Shown here: positions 1 to 7,513 of the stretch, piece after piece
Layout of the letters: each line of letters starts with the position of its first letter
Position numbering within the stretch: position 1 is the first letter of the stretch
Source of the DNA: Gammaproteobacteria bacterium
Lineage (GTDB): Bacteria; Pseudomonadota; Gammaproteobacteria; SZUA-140
Assembly: GCA_015492435.1 (NCBI GenBank)
Contig: WGFB01000103.1
Span: forward strand, 1-49,275
Length of the DNA: 49,275 nt
Reading direction: 5' to 3'
The notes under the pieces: generated by a model
What the model was told of the DNA's origin: nothing
Databases searched by the model: none
The model's input: only the letters and a program-made list of their open reading frames with translations
Position numbers and translations under genes: made by a program

Positions 1-70
1 GATAATCATAGACCGTGTACAGCGGGGCGGGGATGGCGACCTTGACGATACTGCCCTGCTGACCACACAT
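1..70 (-). CDS. priA: Primosomal protein N' (PriA), 5' end only
   Basis: Only the first 23 codons lie in the window; the gene runs off the left edge on the minus strand. The reverse complement from the ATG at 70 reads MCGQQGSIVKVAIPAPLYTV and then YDY. The segment VKVAIPAPLYTVYDY fits the conserved N-terminus of the PriA replication-restart helicase, where a beta strand is followed by a Pro-rich turn and a FDY/YDY motif. PriA reloads the replisome at stalled forks. No convincing Shine-Dalgarno precedes this ATG, so the start is uncertain by a few codons. The identification rests on a very short segment and is moderate. Confidence 0.6.
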   Translation of the reverse strand, partial: MCGQQGSIVKVAIPAPLYTVYDY

Positions 71-473
71 GGGGGGCGACTGTAGCACGGAAAAGGGTGT
101 TTCGCACCTGGAAAGGTGGGGGCTGGCGGCAAGAAAATCTGGCGCCCGATTAGGAATATTCTTACCTGTCGGGTCTAAGCTGTTGTCCCGGAATGGGTTT
201 GGCACTTTTCCACAAATTCTGTGGATAACTTTGTGAATGAAATGGGGTCATGTGGCCCAAAGCCGCATGGCTATTGGCGTTCTGTTATTTTGACGACGAA
301 AAAGGCAGAATCGTATAGGTTATATAAAACAATAACTTGTGAATCTTTTCCTGGTGTGCCCCGATGGCCGAGGCGGCTGCTGTGTCAAAAACCCAACAGT
401 CAGGCCCGGTTGTGTATAAGATCAGATGTCAAGCCCTGATTCACAGGCCTTGGAGCGGCCAATAACCTGATGA
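71..473. other. Intergenic region between priA and hemJ
   Basis: These 403 bases lie upstream of priA and downstream of the minus-strand hemJ-like gene. Apart from the two DnaA-box-like 9-mers at 206-228 I see nothing convincing. A 72-codon open frame at 221-439 on the plus strand has no ribosome binding site and no recognisable sequence, so it was not called. No tRNA-like fold was found. Confidence 0.6.
206..228. promoter_or_regulatory. Pair of DnaA-box-like 9-mers upstream of priA
   Basis: TGTGGATAA at 220-228 is the exact reverse complement of the consensus DnaA box TTATCCACA. TTTTCCACA at 206-214 is a near-consensus box on the opposite strand. They face each other across 5 bp, about 140 bp upstream of the priA start, in DNA without a gene. 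DnaA binding is an inference from the motif only. Confidence 0.4.
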
Positions 474-899
474 TTAATAGGGCTTTACGACAACCAGGAT
501 GACGATGACGACCAGGAAGAGCACGGGAATTTCATTGAGCCAGCGGAAAAAGCGGTGGCTGCGCCGGTTGCGTCCCGCCTTGAAGTCCAGGAGCAGTTTG
601 CCGCAGTAGACATGATAGCCTACCAGCAGCAGCACCAGCATCATCTTGGTGTGAATCCACCCCGCCGCGGAATAGGCCGCCCATGCATAGTCCACCAGCA
701 TCCAGACGCCGAATCCGATGGTCAATACCGCGCCAGGGGTCATGATGCCGAAAAAGAGCTTGCGCTCCATGACCTTGAAGCGCTCGTCGCTGATGGCGTC
801 CTCGCTCTGGGCGTGATAGACGAACAGGCGCGGCAGATAGAACAGCCCGGCGAACCAGGTGACCATGAAGATGATATGCCAGGCCTTGACCCAGATCAT
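474..899 (-). CDS. hemJ: HemJ/CopD-family membrane protein (putative protoporphyrinogen IX oxidase)
   Basis: The protein has 141 residues, the usual size for HemJ, and starts MIWVKAWHIIFMVTWFAGLF, which is typical of the family. Four hydrophobic helices are visible at about 3-20, 50-70, 80-100 and 120-140, with a conserved His near residue 8 and a Lys-Met pair near residue 85 in the third helix. HemJ oxidises protoporphyrinogen IX to protoporphyrin IX in the inner membrane, the penultimate step of haem synthesis, in bacteria lacking HemG or HemY. The gene stands alone, divergent from the urease operon. A plausible sigma-70 promoter lies at 935-964. The family call is strong; the oxidase function is known from homologues. 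Confidence 0.82.
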   Translation of the reverse strand: MIWVKAWHIIFMVTWFAGLFYLPRLFVYHAQSEDAISDERFKVMERKLFFGIMTPGAVLTIGFGVWMLVDYAWAAYSAAGWIHTKMMLVLLLVGYHVYCGKLLLDFKAGRNRRSHRFFRWLNEIPVLFLVVIVILVVVKPY

Positions 900-934
900 G
901 TTGCTGAGGAAATCGGTGGATTTGGCATGGGGGC

Positions 935-964
935 AATATACTGGGCATTACCGTTGTTTGACAA
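935..964 (-). promoter_or_regulatory. Candidate sigma-70 promoter for hemJ
   Basis: On the minus strand TTGTCA (959-964) and TATATT (935-940) are separated by 18 bp, each one mismatch from consensus. Transcription would start near 928, about 30 bp before the hemJ ATG. This is inferred from sequence only. Confidence 0.45.
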
Positions 965-990
965 ATTTTCCCGCCCCTCGGAACGCATGG

Positions 991-1020
991 CTTGAACCTG
1001 AACCCACGGATTCAGGTTGA
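991..1020. repeat. Hairpin repeat, copy 1 (CCTGAA...TTCAGG)
   Basis: This 30-bp sequence contains AACCTGAA and TTCAGGTT as inverted arms around CCCACGGA. It is nearly identical to the segment at 20940-20969. No T-run follows on either strand, so it is not an evident intrinsic terminator. It lies in the divergent hemJ-ureD intergenic region. Confidence 0.55.
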
Positions 1021-1092
1021 AATGACAGGTCCGCCCTGTCTATGATCAATACCCGATAACGGGGAGAGGCGCGGGGGATTCCATCAGGCTCC

Positions 1093-1944
1093 ATGAATGT
1101 TGCGACGCAGGCTACGGTGCGGAAGACGGGCTGGCCGGCGCGGCTGGCATTGCGATTCGTCCGGCGCGGCGGCAGAACGGTGCTGGCCGATCGCCGCCAT
1201 TACGGGCCATTGCGCGTGCAGCGGCCCTTCTACCCCGAATCGCCCGCCATCTGCCATGTATACGTATTGCATCCCCCGGCGGGGATGGTTTCCGGCGACG
1301 ATCTGGAGATGGATGTGCGGGTCGGGGGAGAGGCATGGGGGCTGATCACCACGCCGGGCGCCGGCAAGTTCTATCGTCATGGCGGCGGCCCGCCCGCCTC
1401 CCAGGACCAGCGCCTGAGCATCGCCGCGGGCGGCACGCTGGAATGGCTGCCCCAGGAGAATATTCTCTATGATGGCGCCCATGCCTGCATGGCCACGCGG
1501 GTGGAAGTGGAGGAAGGGGCGCGTTTCATGGGCTGGGACATCACCTGCCTGGGGCGCCCCGCATGCGATGAGGCGCTGCGGCGCTGCCGCGTCCGCCAGC
1601 GCTTTGAACTGTGGCGGGACGGGGTGCCCTTGTGGGTGGAGCGCAGCCGCTATGACGATCACTGCCCCGTGCTGGATGCCCGCTGGGGGCTGAGGGGGCA
1701 GGGCGTCGCCGGCACCCTGGTGTGCACCAACCACCGGCCGGAGGTGGTGGACGAGATACGGCGCCGCGTGGAGGTTGCCGCGCCCGCGCTGTTTTCCGCC
1801 ACCCAGATGGACGAGGTGCTGGTGTGCCGTTATCTCGGCGGCCAGGCCCAGGAGGCGCGCGCCTGCCTGGGCGGGGCATGGCGCCTGTTGCGCCGCCTGG
1901 TATTCGGCCGCGAGGCCGTGCCGCCGCGAATCTGGTTGACTTGA
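1093..1944 (+). CDS. ureD: Urease accessory protein UreD
   Basis: This is a 283-residue protein of UreD/UreH type. Characteristic segments are the N-terminal GWPARLALRF, then VLHPPAGMVSGDDLEMDV near residue 65, GAGKFYRH near 92, and LPQENILYDGA near 121. UreD scaffolds UreF and UreG on apo-urease and channels nickel during carbamylation of the active-site lysine. It is the first gene of ureDABCEFG. The ATG has only a weak upstream AGG. It is followed after 9 bp by ureA, so co-transcription is expected. No sigma-54 promoter is visible upstream, unlike the porin-urt operon. The call is secure from sequence and context. Confidence 0.93.
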   Translation: MNVATQATVRKTGWPARLALRFVRRGGRTVLADRRHYGPLRVQRPFYPESPAICHVYVLHPPAGMVSGDDLEMDVRVGGEAWGLITTPGAGKFYRHGGGPPASQDQRLSIAAGGTLEWLPQENILYDGAHACMATRVEVEEGARFMGWDITCLGRPACDEALRRCRVRQRFELWRDGVPLWVERSRYDDHCPVLDARWGLRGQGVAGTLVCTNHRPEVVDEIRRRVEVAAPALFSATQMDEVLVCRYLGGQAQEARACLGGAWRLLRRLVFGREAVPPRIWLT

Positions 1945-1953
1945 GGGGAGACT

Positions 1954-2256
1954 ATGGAGCTATCACCACGAGAAAAAGACAAATTGTTGATATTCACGGC
2001 GGCGCTGCTGGCCGAACGGCGCAAGGCCCGGGGTCTCAAGCTGAACTATCCCGAGGCCGTGGCGTATATTTCAGCGGCCATCATGGAGGGGGCGCGGGAT
2101 GGCAGGAGCGTGGCGGAGCTGATGCAGTATGGCGCCACCTTGCTGAGCCGTGACGATGTCATGGAAGGTGTGGCCGAGATGATCCACGACGTGCAGGTGG
2201 AGGCCACCTTTCCCGACGGCAGCAAGCTGGTCACCGTACACAATCCAATTCAGTAA
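1954..2256 (+). CDS. ureA: Urease gamma subunit UreA
   Basis: The 100-residue protein matches the standard gamma-subunit length. It begins [20 protein letters not shown] and carries the family segments [21 protein letters not shown] and the C-terminal [14 protein letters not shown]. UreA is the smallest structural subunit of the cytoplasmic nickel urease (UreABC)3, which hydrolyses urea to ammonia and carbamate. A GAGGGGAG Shine-Dalgarno lies directly before the ATG. The separate gamma and beta genes are the usual bacterial arrangement, not the fused form of Helicobacter. Confidence 0.97.
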   Translation: MELSPREKDKLLIFTAALLAERRKARGLKLNYPEAVAYISAAIMEGARDGRSVAELMQYGATLLSRDDVMEGVAEMIHDVQVEATFPDGSKLVTVHNPIQ

Positions 2257-2271
2257 GGGAGGGCGACGTCA

Positions 2272-2589
2272 ATGATTCCCGGAGAAGTGAAGACCGCCGA
2301 TGGCGAGATCGAATTGAACGAGGACCGTCCCACCCTCAGGCTGACGGTCGCCAATACGGGGGACCGCCCCATCCAGGTTGGTTCCCATTACCATTTCCAC
2401 GAAACCAATCCCGCCCTGTCTTTCGACCGGGCGGCCGCGCGGGGATTCCGCCTGAACATCCCGGCCGGAACCGCCGTGCGTTTCGAGCCGGGGCAGAGCC
2501 GTGACGTGGAACTGGTGGCCTATGGCGGCGAGCGCAGGGTCTATGGTTTTCGCGGCGCGGTGATGGGGCCGCTGGAGGGGGCGTCATGA
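2272..2589 (+). CDS. ureB: Urease beta subunit UreB
   Basis: This is a 105-residue beta subunit with the hallmark [10 protein letters not shown] near residues 37-46, followed by [21 protein letters not shown] and the C-terminal [10 protein letters not shown]. It packs against UreA and UreC in the urease trimer. A GGGAGG Shine-Dalgarno is present. The stop overlaps the ureC start by 4 bp (ATGA), indicating translational coupling. Confidence 0.97.
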   Translation: MIPGEVKTADGEIELNEDRPTLRLTVANTGDRPIQVGSHYHFHETNPALSFDRAAARGFRLNIPAGTAVRFEPGQSRDVELVAYGGERRVYGFRGAVMGPLEGAS

Positions 2590-4289
2590 GCCGCATCGAT
2601 CGCGCCGCCTACGCGGAAATGTTCGGGCCCACGGTGGGCGACCGCGTGCGCCTGGGCGACACGGATCTCTGGATACAGGTGGAAGAGGACCGCACCTGCT
2701 ATGGCGAGGAAGTCAAATTCGGCGGCGGCAAGGTCATCCGCGACGGCATGGGTCAAAGCCAGCGCGGCGCCGCCGAGGTGGCGGACACGGTCATCACCAA
2801 CGCCCTGATCCTGGATCACTGGGGCATCGTCAAGGCGGACATCGCCCTCAAGGAGGGGCGCATCGCCGCCATCGGCAAGGCGGGCAACCCCGATGTGCAG
2901 CCCGGCGTCGACATCGTCATCGGTCCCGGCACGGAGATCATCGCCGGCGAGGGGCAGATCGTCACCGCCGGCGCCATCGACGCCCATATTCACTACATCT
3001 GCCCGCAACAGGCGGAAGACGCCCTCATGTCGGGCATCACCACCATGCTGGGCGGGGGCACCGGGCCTGCCGCGGGCACCAACGCCACCACCTGCACGCC
3101 GGGGCCCTGGTACATCGAGCGCATGTACCAGGCCGTGGAGGCCCTGCCCATGAATTTCGGTTTCCTGGGCAAGGGCAACGCCAGTCTTCCCGGCCCCTTG
3201 CGGGAACAGCTCGATGCCGGGGCCATGGGGCTCAAGCTGCACGAGGACTGGGGGACGACCCCCGCCGCCATCGACAATTGCCTGGCGGTGGCCGAGGCGT
3301 ACGATGTCCAGGTGGCCATCCATACCGATACCCTCAATGAGTCCGGCTTCGTGGAGGACACCCTGGCCGCGCTCAAGGGGCGCGCCATCCATACCTATCA
3401 CACCGAGGGCGCCGGGGGCGGCCACGCGCCGGACATCATCAAGGCCTGCGGCCTCTCCAACGTCCTGCCGTCGAGCACCAATCCCACCCGCCCCTATACG
3501 GTCAACACCATCGACGAGCACCTGGACATGCTCATGGTGTGCCACCACCTGGATGCGGGCATCGCCGAGGACGTGGCCTTTGCCGAATCGCGCATACGCC
3601 GCGAAACCATCGCGGCCGAGGACATCCTGCACGACCTGGGCGCCTTTTCCATGATCGCCTCGGATTCCCAGGCCATGGGCCGTGTGGGCGAGGTAATCTG
3701 CCGGACCTGGCAGACGGCGCACAAGATGAAGGCGCAGCGCGGCCCGTTGCCGGAAGACAGCGATCACCACGACAATTTCCGGGCGCGGCGCTATGTGGCC
3801 AAGTACACCATCAACCCGGCCATCACCCACGGCATCGCCCACGAGGTGGGGTCCGTGGAGGCGGGCAAGCTGGCCGACCTGGTCTTGTGGAAGCCGGCGT
3901 TCTTCGGGGTCAAGCCTTCCATGATCATCAAGGGCGGCATGATCGCGGCGGCGCCCATGGGGGATCCCAATGCCTCCATACCGACGCCCCAGCCCGTGCA
4001 CTACCGTCCCATGTTCGGCGCCCTGTCCGGCGCACGCGACGCCACCTGCGTGAGCTTCATGTCCCGCGCCGCCGTCGAGGCCGGCGTGGCCGGAAAGCTG
4101 GGGCTGCGCAGGCCGGTGGTTGCGGTGCGTGATTGCCGCGGCGTGCGCAAGGAGGATCTCATTCACAATACCTGGCAGCCCGAGATGGAGGTGGATCCCC
4201 AGACCTACGAGGTGCGCGCCGACGGCGAGTTGCTGACCTGCGAGCCGGCATCGGTGCTCCCGCTGGCCCAGCGCTATTTCCTGTTCTGA
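2586..4289 (+). CDS. ureC: Urease alpha (catalytic) subunit UreC
   Basis: This 567-residue protein has every catalytic residue at the same number as in Klebsiella urease. The nickel ligands are His134 and His136 (DAHIH), carbamylated Lys217 (GLKLHEDWG), His246, His272 and Asp360 ([11 protein letters not shown]). The mobile-flap signature [14 protein letters not shown] holds Cys319 and His320, and Arg336 follows. It hydrolyses urea in the cytoplasm, supplying ammonia and bicarbonate. Nothing suggests inactivation. The start ATG overlaps the ureB stop. Confidence 0.98.
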   Translation: MSRIDRAAYAEMFGPTVGDRVRLGDTDLWIQVEEDRTCYGEEVKFGGGKVIRDGMGQSQRGAAEVADTVITNALILDHWGIVKADIALKEGRIAAIGKAGNPDVQPGVDIVIGPGTEIIAGEGQIVTAGAIDAHIHYICPQQAEDALMSGITTMLGGGTGPAAGTNATTCTPGPWYIERMYQAVEALPMNFGFLGKGNASLPGPLREQLDAGAMGLKLHEDWGTTPAAIDNCLAVAEAYDVQVAIHTDTLNESGFVEDTLAALKGRAIHTYHTEGAGGGHAPDIIKACGLSNVLPSSTNPTRPYTVNTIDEHLDMLMVCHHLDAGIAEDVAFAESRIRRETIAAEDILHDLGAFSMIASDSQAMGRVGEVICRTWQTAHKMKAQRGPLPEDSDHHDNFRARRYVAKYTINPAITHGIAHEVGSVEAGKLADLVLWKPAFFGVKPSMIIKGGMIAAAPMGDPNASIPTPQPVHYRPMFGALSGARDATCVSFMSRAAVEAGVAGKLGLRRPVVAVRDCRGVRKEDLIHNTWQPEMEVDPQTYEVRADGELLTCEPASVLPLAQRYFLF

Positions 4290-4292
4290 TCC

Positions 4293-4736
4293 GTGCGTGA
4301 ATTCACGCGGGTGATGGAGGGCGGCGGCGGGGCGGCGCATGCCACCCTCACCCTGCCCCATGCCCTCAGACAGCGCTGCCGCCAGCGGGTGCGCCTGGAC
4401 AATGGGGAGGAGGCGGGCCTGTATCTGCCCAGGGGATCGAGGCTGAGGGACGGAGACCGGCTGCTCAGCGCGGATGGCCTGGTGGTGGAAGTCAGGGCGG
4501 CCCGCGAGACGGTGTCCCGGGTAAGCTGCGCGGACGCACTGGCGCTGGCCGGCTTGTGCTACCACCTGGGCAACCGCCACGTGGAAATCCAGCTTGGGCG
4601 GGGATGGGTGGCCTACCTGCGGGATCCGGTGCTGGACGGCATGGTGCGCGGCCTGGGGTTTGAAGTCGATGTTGCGCAACAGCCCTTTGAGCCGCTGCCG
4701 GGCGCCTATCATGCCGGGGGCGCCGTCCATGCCTGA
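4293..4736 (+). CDS. ureE: Urease accessory metallochaperone UreE
   Basis: This is a 147-residue UreE. The N-terminal domain includes the segments LTLPHALRQRCRQRVRLD and GLYLPRGSRLRDGD. The C-terminal metal-binding domain carries the family signature CYHLGNRHVEIQL near 88-100, with the key His of GNRH, and YLRDPVLDGMVRGLGF. UreE delivers nickel to UreG. The tail ends YHAGGAVHA with only two histidines, so the long His-rich nickel store of some UreE proteins is absent. The start is GTG, 3 bp after the ureC stop, with no clear Shine-Dalgarno, so coupling to ureC is likely. It overlaps ureF by 8 bp. Confidence 0.93.
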   Translation: MREFTRVMEGGGGAAHATLTLPHALRQRCRQRVRLDNGEEAGLYLPRGSRLRDGDRLLSADGLVVEVRAARETVSRVSCADALALAGLCYHLGNRHVEIQLGRGWVAYLRDPVLDGMVRGLGFEVDVAQQPFEPLPGAYHAGGAVHA

Positions 4737-5412
4737 TGACCGCGATCCCCAGGCCGTCGTGCGCCTGCTGCAGTTGACCAGCCCCGCCTTGCCGGTGGGC
4801 GCTTACGCCTATTCGGGGGGGCTGGAGCATGCCGTTGCGGCGGGATGGGTGCAAAACCAGGCTCAGGCCCGAGAATGGATCACCGGCGTCGCCGGACACA
4901 GCCTGTGCGCCCTGGACCTGCCGGTGTTGTGCCGCATGTACCGGGCTTGGCGGCGGGGAAGGGTGTCACAGGTGCAGTGGTGGAATCATTTTCTGGCCGC
5001 CTCGCGCGAGTCCGCGGAACTGCTGGCCGAGGACCGTCAGTTGGGTGGCGCCATGGCGCGGTTGCTGGCGGATCTGGGAATAGCGGAGGCGCGCGGGGAC
5101 GGCGCGCTGGAGGCGCCTTGCTGGGCGGCCATGTTCAGTCTCGCCGCGTGGCGCTGGGGCATTGGAGAAACAGACATGCTGCGGGGCTATCTCTGGTCGT
5201 GGTGCGAGAACCAGGTGGCGGCCGCCATCAAGCTGGTGCCCCTGGGGCAGACGGACGGGCAGCGCATCCTGTCCGGGTGCGCCGGGCGAATCCCCGCCTG
5301 GGTGGACCACAGCTTGCTATTGGATGACGACGCCATCGGACAGGCAGCGCCGGCGCTGGCCATGGGCAGCGCATGCCATGAGCAGCAATACAGCCGCCTG
5401 TTCCGGTCATGA
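4729..5412 (+). CDS. ureF: Urease accessory protein UreF
   Basis: I start this gene at the ATG at 4729 (MPDDRDPQAVVRLLQLTSPA), giving 227 residues, the normal UreF length. A longer open frame upstream lies within ureE and is not credible. Family features are LLQLTSPALPVGAYAYSGGLE near residues 12-32 and the C-terminal block with GQ..L and HEQQYSRLFRS. UreF is an all-helical protein that bridges UreD and UreG and gates GTP-dependent nickel insertion. The 8-bp overlap with ureE supports translational coupling. Confidence 0.93.
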   Translation: MPDDRDPQAVVRLLQLTSPALPVGAYAYSGGLEHAVAAGWVQNQAQAREWITGVAGHSLCALDLPVLCRMYRAWRRGRVSQVQWWNHFLAASRESAELLAEDRQLGGAMARLLADLGIAEARGDGALEAPCWAAMFSLAAWRWGIGETDMLRGYLWSWCENQVAAAIKLVPLGQTDGQRILSGCAGRIPAWVDHSLLLDDDAIGQAAPALAMGSACHEQQYSRLFRS

Positions 5413-5493
5413 TTCCAGGGTTGCCCAGTGGGTACCTGGATGCGTCTCCACTGGGGCTGATTTCCTGAGGCAAACGAGAACTTTGAGAGGAAG

Positions 5494-6120
5494 ATGCCAA
5501 TGAACGACAAAGCCCCCCTGCGGGTCGGAATCGGCGGGCCGGTCGGCTCGGGCAAGACGGCCCTGGTGGATACGCTGTGCAAGCGCTTGCGCGACCGCTA
5601 CGAGATCGCGGTGGTGACCAATGACATCTATACCCAGGAGGATGCCCGGTTCCTGGTGCGCAGCGCGGCGCTGGATGCCGCGCGCATCATCGGGGTCGAG
5701 ACAGGGGGATGCCCCCATACGGCCATTCGTGAGGACGCTTCCATGAATCTGACGGCGGTTGCCGACCTGCAGCAGCGCTTTCCGGGCCTGGAGATCGTTC
5801 TGGTGGAAAGCGGCGGCGACAATCTCAGCGCCTCCTTCAGTCCCGAGCTGGCGGACCTCATGATCTATGTCATCGATGTGTCGGCCGGCGACAAGATACC
5901 CCGCAAGGGGGGGCCGGGGATTACCCGTTCCGACCTGCTGGTGATCAACAAGACCGACCTTGCCCCCTATGTGGGCGCTTCCCTGGAGGTCATGGCGCAT
6001 GATGCACGCAAGATGCGCGGCGAACGGCCTTTTGTCTTTTCCAATATGAAGTCGGGGGAGGGTGTGGAGGAGATCATCCGCTTCATCGTGCACCAAGGCA
6101 TGCTCCAGGAGCGGGCATAG
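5494..6120 (+). CDS. ureG: Urease accessory GTPase UreG
   Basis: This 208-residue SIMIBI-class GTPase has the P-loop [11 protein letters not shown] (residues 14-24), the UreG signatures [11 protein letters not shown] and [17 protein letters not shown] (the Cys-Pro-His metal site), [17 protein letters not shown], and the guanine-specificity motif NKTDL. It powers nickel transfer to urease. No His-rich N-terminal extension is present. Two starts are possible: ATG at 5494, or ATG at 5500, which sits better behind the GAGAGGAAG Shine-Dalgarno. An 81-bp gap separates it from ureF; I see no terminator there. Confidence 0.96.
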   Translation: MPMNDKAPLRVGIGGPVGSGKTALVDTLCKRLRDRYEIAVVTNDIYTQEDARFLVRSAALDAARIIGVETGGCPHTAIREDASMNLTAVADLQQRFPGLEIVLVESGGDNLSASFSPELADLMIYVIDVSAGDKIPRKGGPGITRSDLLVINKTDLAPYVGASLEVMAHDARKMRGERPFVFSNMKSGEGVEEIIRFIVHQGMLQERA

Positions 6121-6172
6121 TCCATCCAGCTCACTTTTCTTTTCACCTCACCCTTATCCTGAGCGTTTCCGA

Positions 6173-6220
6173 CGCACCAATTTAAGGCGCTTCATTTCTG
6201 TTATGCACAGGGATGGCGCG
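6173..6220 (+). promoter_or_regulatory. Two candidate NtrC (enhancer) sites upstream of porin-urt
   Basis: TGCACAGGGATGGCGCG (6204-6220) matches 9 of 12 informative positions of the NtrC dyad TGCACC-N5-GGTGCA. A weaker dyad, CGCACC-N7-GGCGCT (6173-6191), has spacing 2 bp too long. Their centres fall near -111 and -141 relative to the predicted sigma-54 start, like the classical glnA enhancer. NtrC binding is an inference. Confidence 0.4.
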
Positions 6221-6297
6221 TTTTTTGTTGTGGGCGGGAACGTGAAATTTCAGGTTTTATCTTTGAGTTCAGAGTGTTGGCAGTCATCCCTGTGTTG

Positions 6298-6312
6298 GGC
6301 ACGGCATTTGCA
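6298..6312 (+). promoter_or_regulatory. Sigma-54 (RpoN) -24/-12 promoter of the porin-urt operon
   Basis: The sequence GGCACG-N4-TTGCA matches the core of the sigma-54 consensus TGGCACG-N4-TTGCA at every specified base. The GG is at 6298-6299 and the GC at 6310-6311, with exact spacing; only the base before GG differs (G for T). Predicted transcription starts near 6323, 48 bp before the porin ATG. Sigma-54 control fits nitrogen-limitation regulation of urea uptake. Confidence 0.75.
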
Positions 6313-6370
6313 AATGAGAGCGTGCAGTTTTTAACAAAAACAAATATTTTTCAAGTTCGGGAGAATTCAT

Positions 6371-7474
6371 ATGAAACGCCATCTCTACCCGGTTGCGCTG
6401 GGCTTCGCCATCGCGACCATCGCCACACCCCTGATGATTTCTTCGGCGCACGCCGGGGGCATGATCAAGATCGATGACACCAAGTGGGTCAGCGTGGGTG
6501 CCGGCCTGCGCACCAGCTTCAACGCGGTGGACAAGGCCGCGCCCAACGGAAAAGACCGTTCAAAGGATTTCAGGGTGGATGGAATGCGCCTTTACGTGAA
6601 CGGCCAGATCCATGAGAACATCAAGCTGGAATTCAACACAGACCGTTCCGTCGATTCGGCGGGCAACGAGAACATCCGCGTCCTCGATGCCCTGGTCAAG
6701 TTTGAATTCTCTGATGGTTTCAACATCTGGATGGGCCGCATGCTGCCGCCCAGCGACCGCTCCAATCTGGACGGACCCTACTACCTGAATACCTGGAATT
6801 TTCCCCTGGCCCAGGCCTATCCCTCCATCTTCGCCGGCCGTGACGACGGTGCCGCGGTATGGGGCATGTCCGGCGGCGGGAAGTTCAAGTATCAGCTCGG
6901 CGCCTTCGAGGGCACCGAGGGCGCGCCCAACCTGCAGGATAACCTGCTCTATGCCGCGCGCTTCGTGTTCAACTTCTGGGATCCGGAACCCGGTTATTAC
7001 AACAGCAGCACCTACTATGGCGCCAAGGATGTGCTGGCCATTGGCCTGGTCTACCAGACCCAGGGCGATGCCGCCACCAAGGCCGCCAAAACGGTGGATT
7101 TCACCGGCTGGAGCATTGATGGCCTGATGGAGAAGAAGCTGGGCAACGACGGCGTGGTAAGCCTGGAAGGTACCTACTATGACTACGAGGGCAATCCGGT
7201 ATTGACCGGCAATGATGGCACGGGCTATTTCGTGCTGGGCGCCTATCTGTTCCCGGGCAAGGTTGGCATGGGGCAATTCCAGCCCGTTGCGCGCTACCAG
7301 TCCCTCGATATCAGTGGCGGCAATCAGACCACCAACTGGGAAGTCGGCACGAACTACATCATAGACGGCCACAATGCGCGCCTGTCGCTGGTTTACGGCA
7401 ACACGGAAGTCGATGCCGGGGCCACCAATTCCAGCAGCAATGCGCTGCAGATAGGCTTGCAGATGCAGATCTGA
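6371..7474 (+). CDS. Outer-membrane porin, OprO/OprP-like, linked to urea uptake
   Basis: The 367-residue protein has a Sec signal peptide ending SSAHA (about residue 28) and then alternating amphipathic beta-strand sequence rich in aromatic and Gly residues. Motifs such as MRLYVNGQIHENIKLEFNTD near residue 74 and FNIWMGRMLPPSDRSNLDGP near 116-135 are typical of phosphate-selective-porin-like (OprO/OprP) proteins. Position between the sigma-54 promoter and urtA suggests that it lets urea or short amides cross the outer membrane under nitrogen limitation, as inferred for similar genes in urt/fmd clusters. Substrate specificity cannot be read from the sequence. The gap to urtA is 39 bp, so it is probably in the same operon. 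Confidence 0.8.
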   Translation: MKRHLYPVALGFAIATIATPLMISSAHAGGMIKIDDTKWVSVGAGLRTSFNAVDKAAPNGKDRSKDFRVDGMRLYVNGQIHENIKLEFNTDRSVDSAGNENIRVLDALVKFEFSDGFNIWMGRMLPPSDRSNLDGPYYLNTWNFPLAQAYPSIFAGRDDGAAVWGMSGGGKFKYQLGAFEGTEGAPNLQDNLLYAARFVFNFWDPEPGYYNSSTYYGAKDVLAIGLVYQTQGDAATKAAKTVDFTGWSIDGLMEKKLGNDGVVSLEGTYYDYEGNPVLTGNDGTGYFVLGAYLFPGKVGMGQFQPVARYQSLDISGGNQTTNWEVGTNYIIDGHNARLSLVYGNTEVDAGATNSSSNALQIGLQMQI

Positions 7475-7513
7475 TTCCAACCTGACCATTGTTTCAAAAC
7501 GAGGTGAAATCAA

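Noticed and set aside
201-216. TTGGCAC at 200-205 considered as a sigma-54 -24 element
   Set aside because: The -12 GC is missing at the required distance.
221-439. 72-codon frame upstream of hemJ
   Set aside because: No ribosome site, irregular composition and no recognisable sequence; it includes the DnaA-box-like motif.
925-945. TTGGCATG upstream of ureD considered as a sigma-54 promoter
   Set aside because: No TTGC at the required spacing; the match stops at the -24 part.
2541-4730. 729-codon open frame on the minus strand opposite ureC
   Set aside because: It is the antisense of the high-G+C ureB-ureC-ureE genes; the translation is His/Gly/Ala-rich low-complexity sequence without family resemblance, while UreC is unmistakable.
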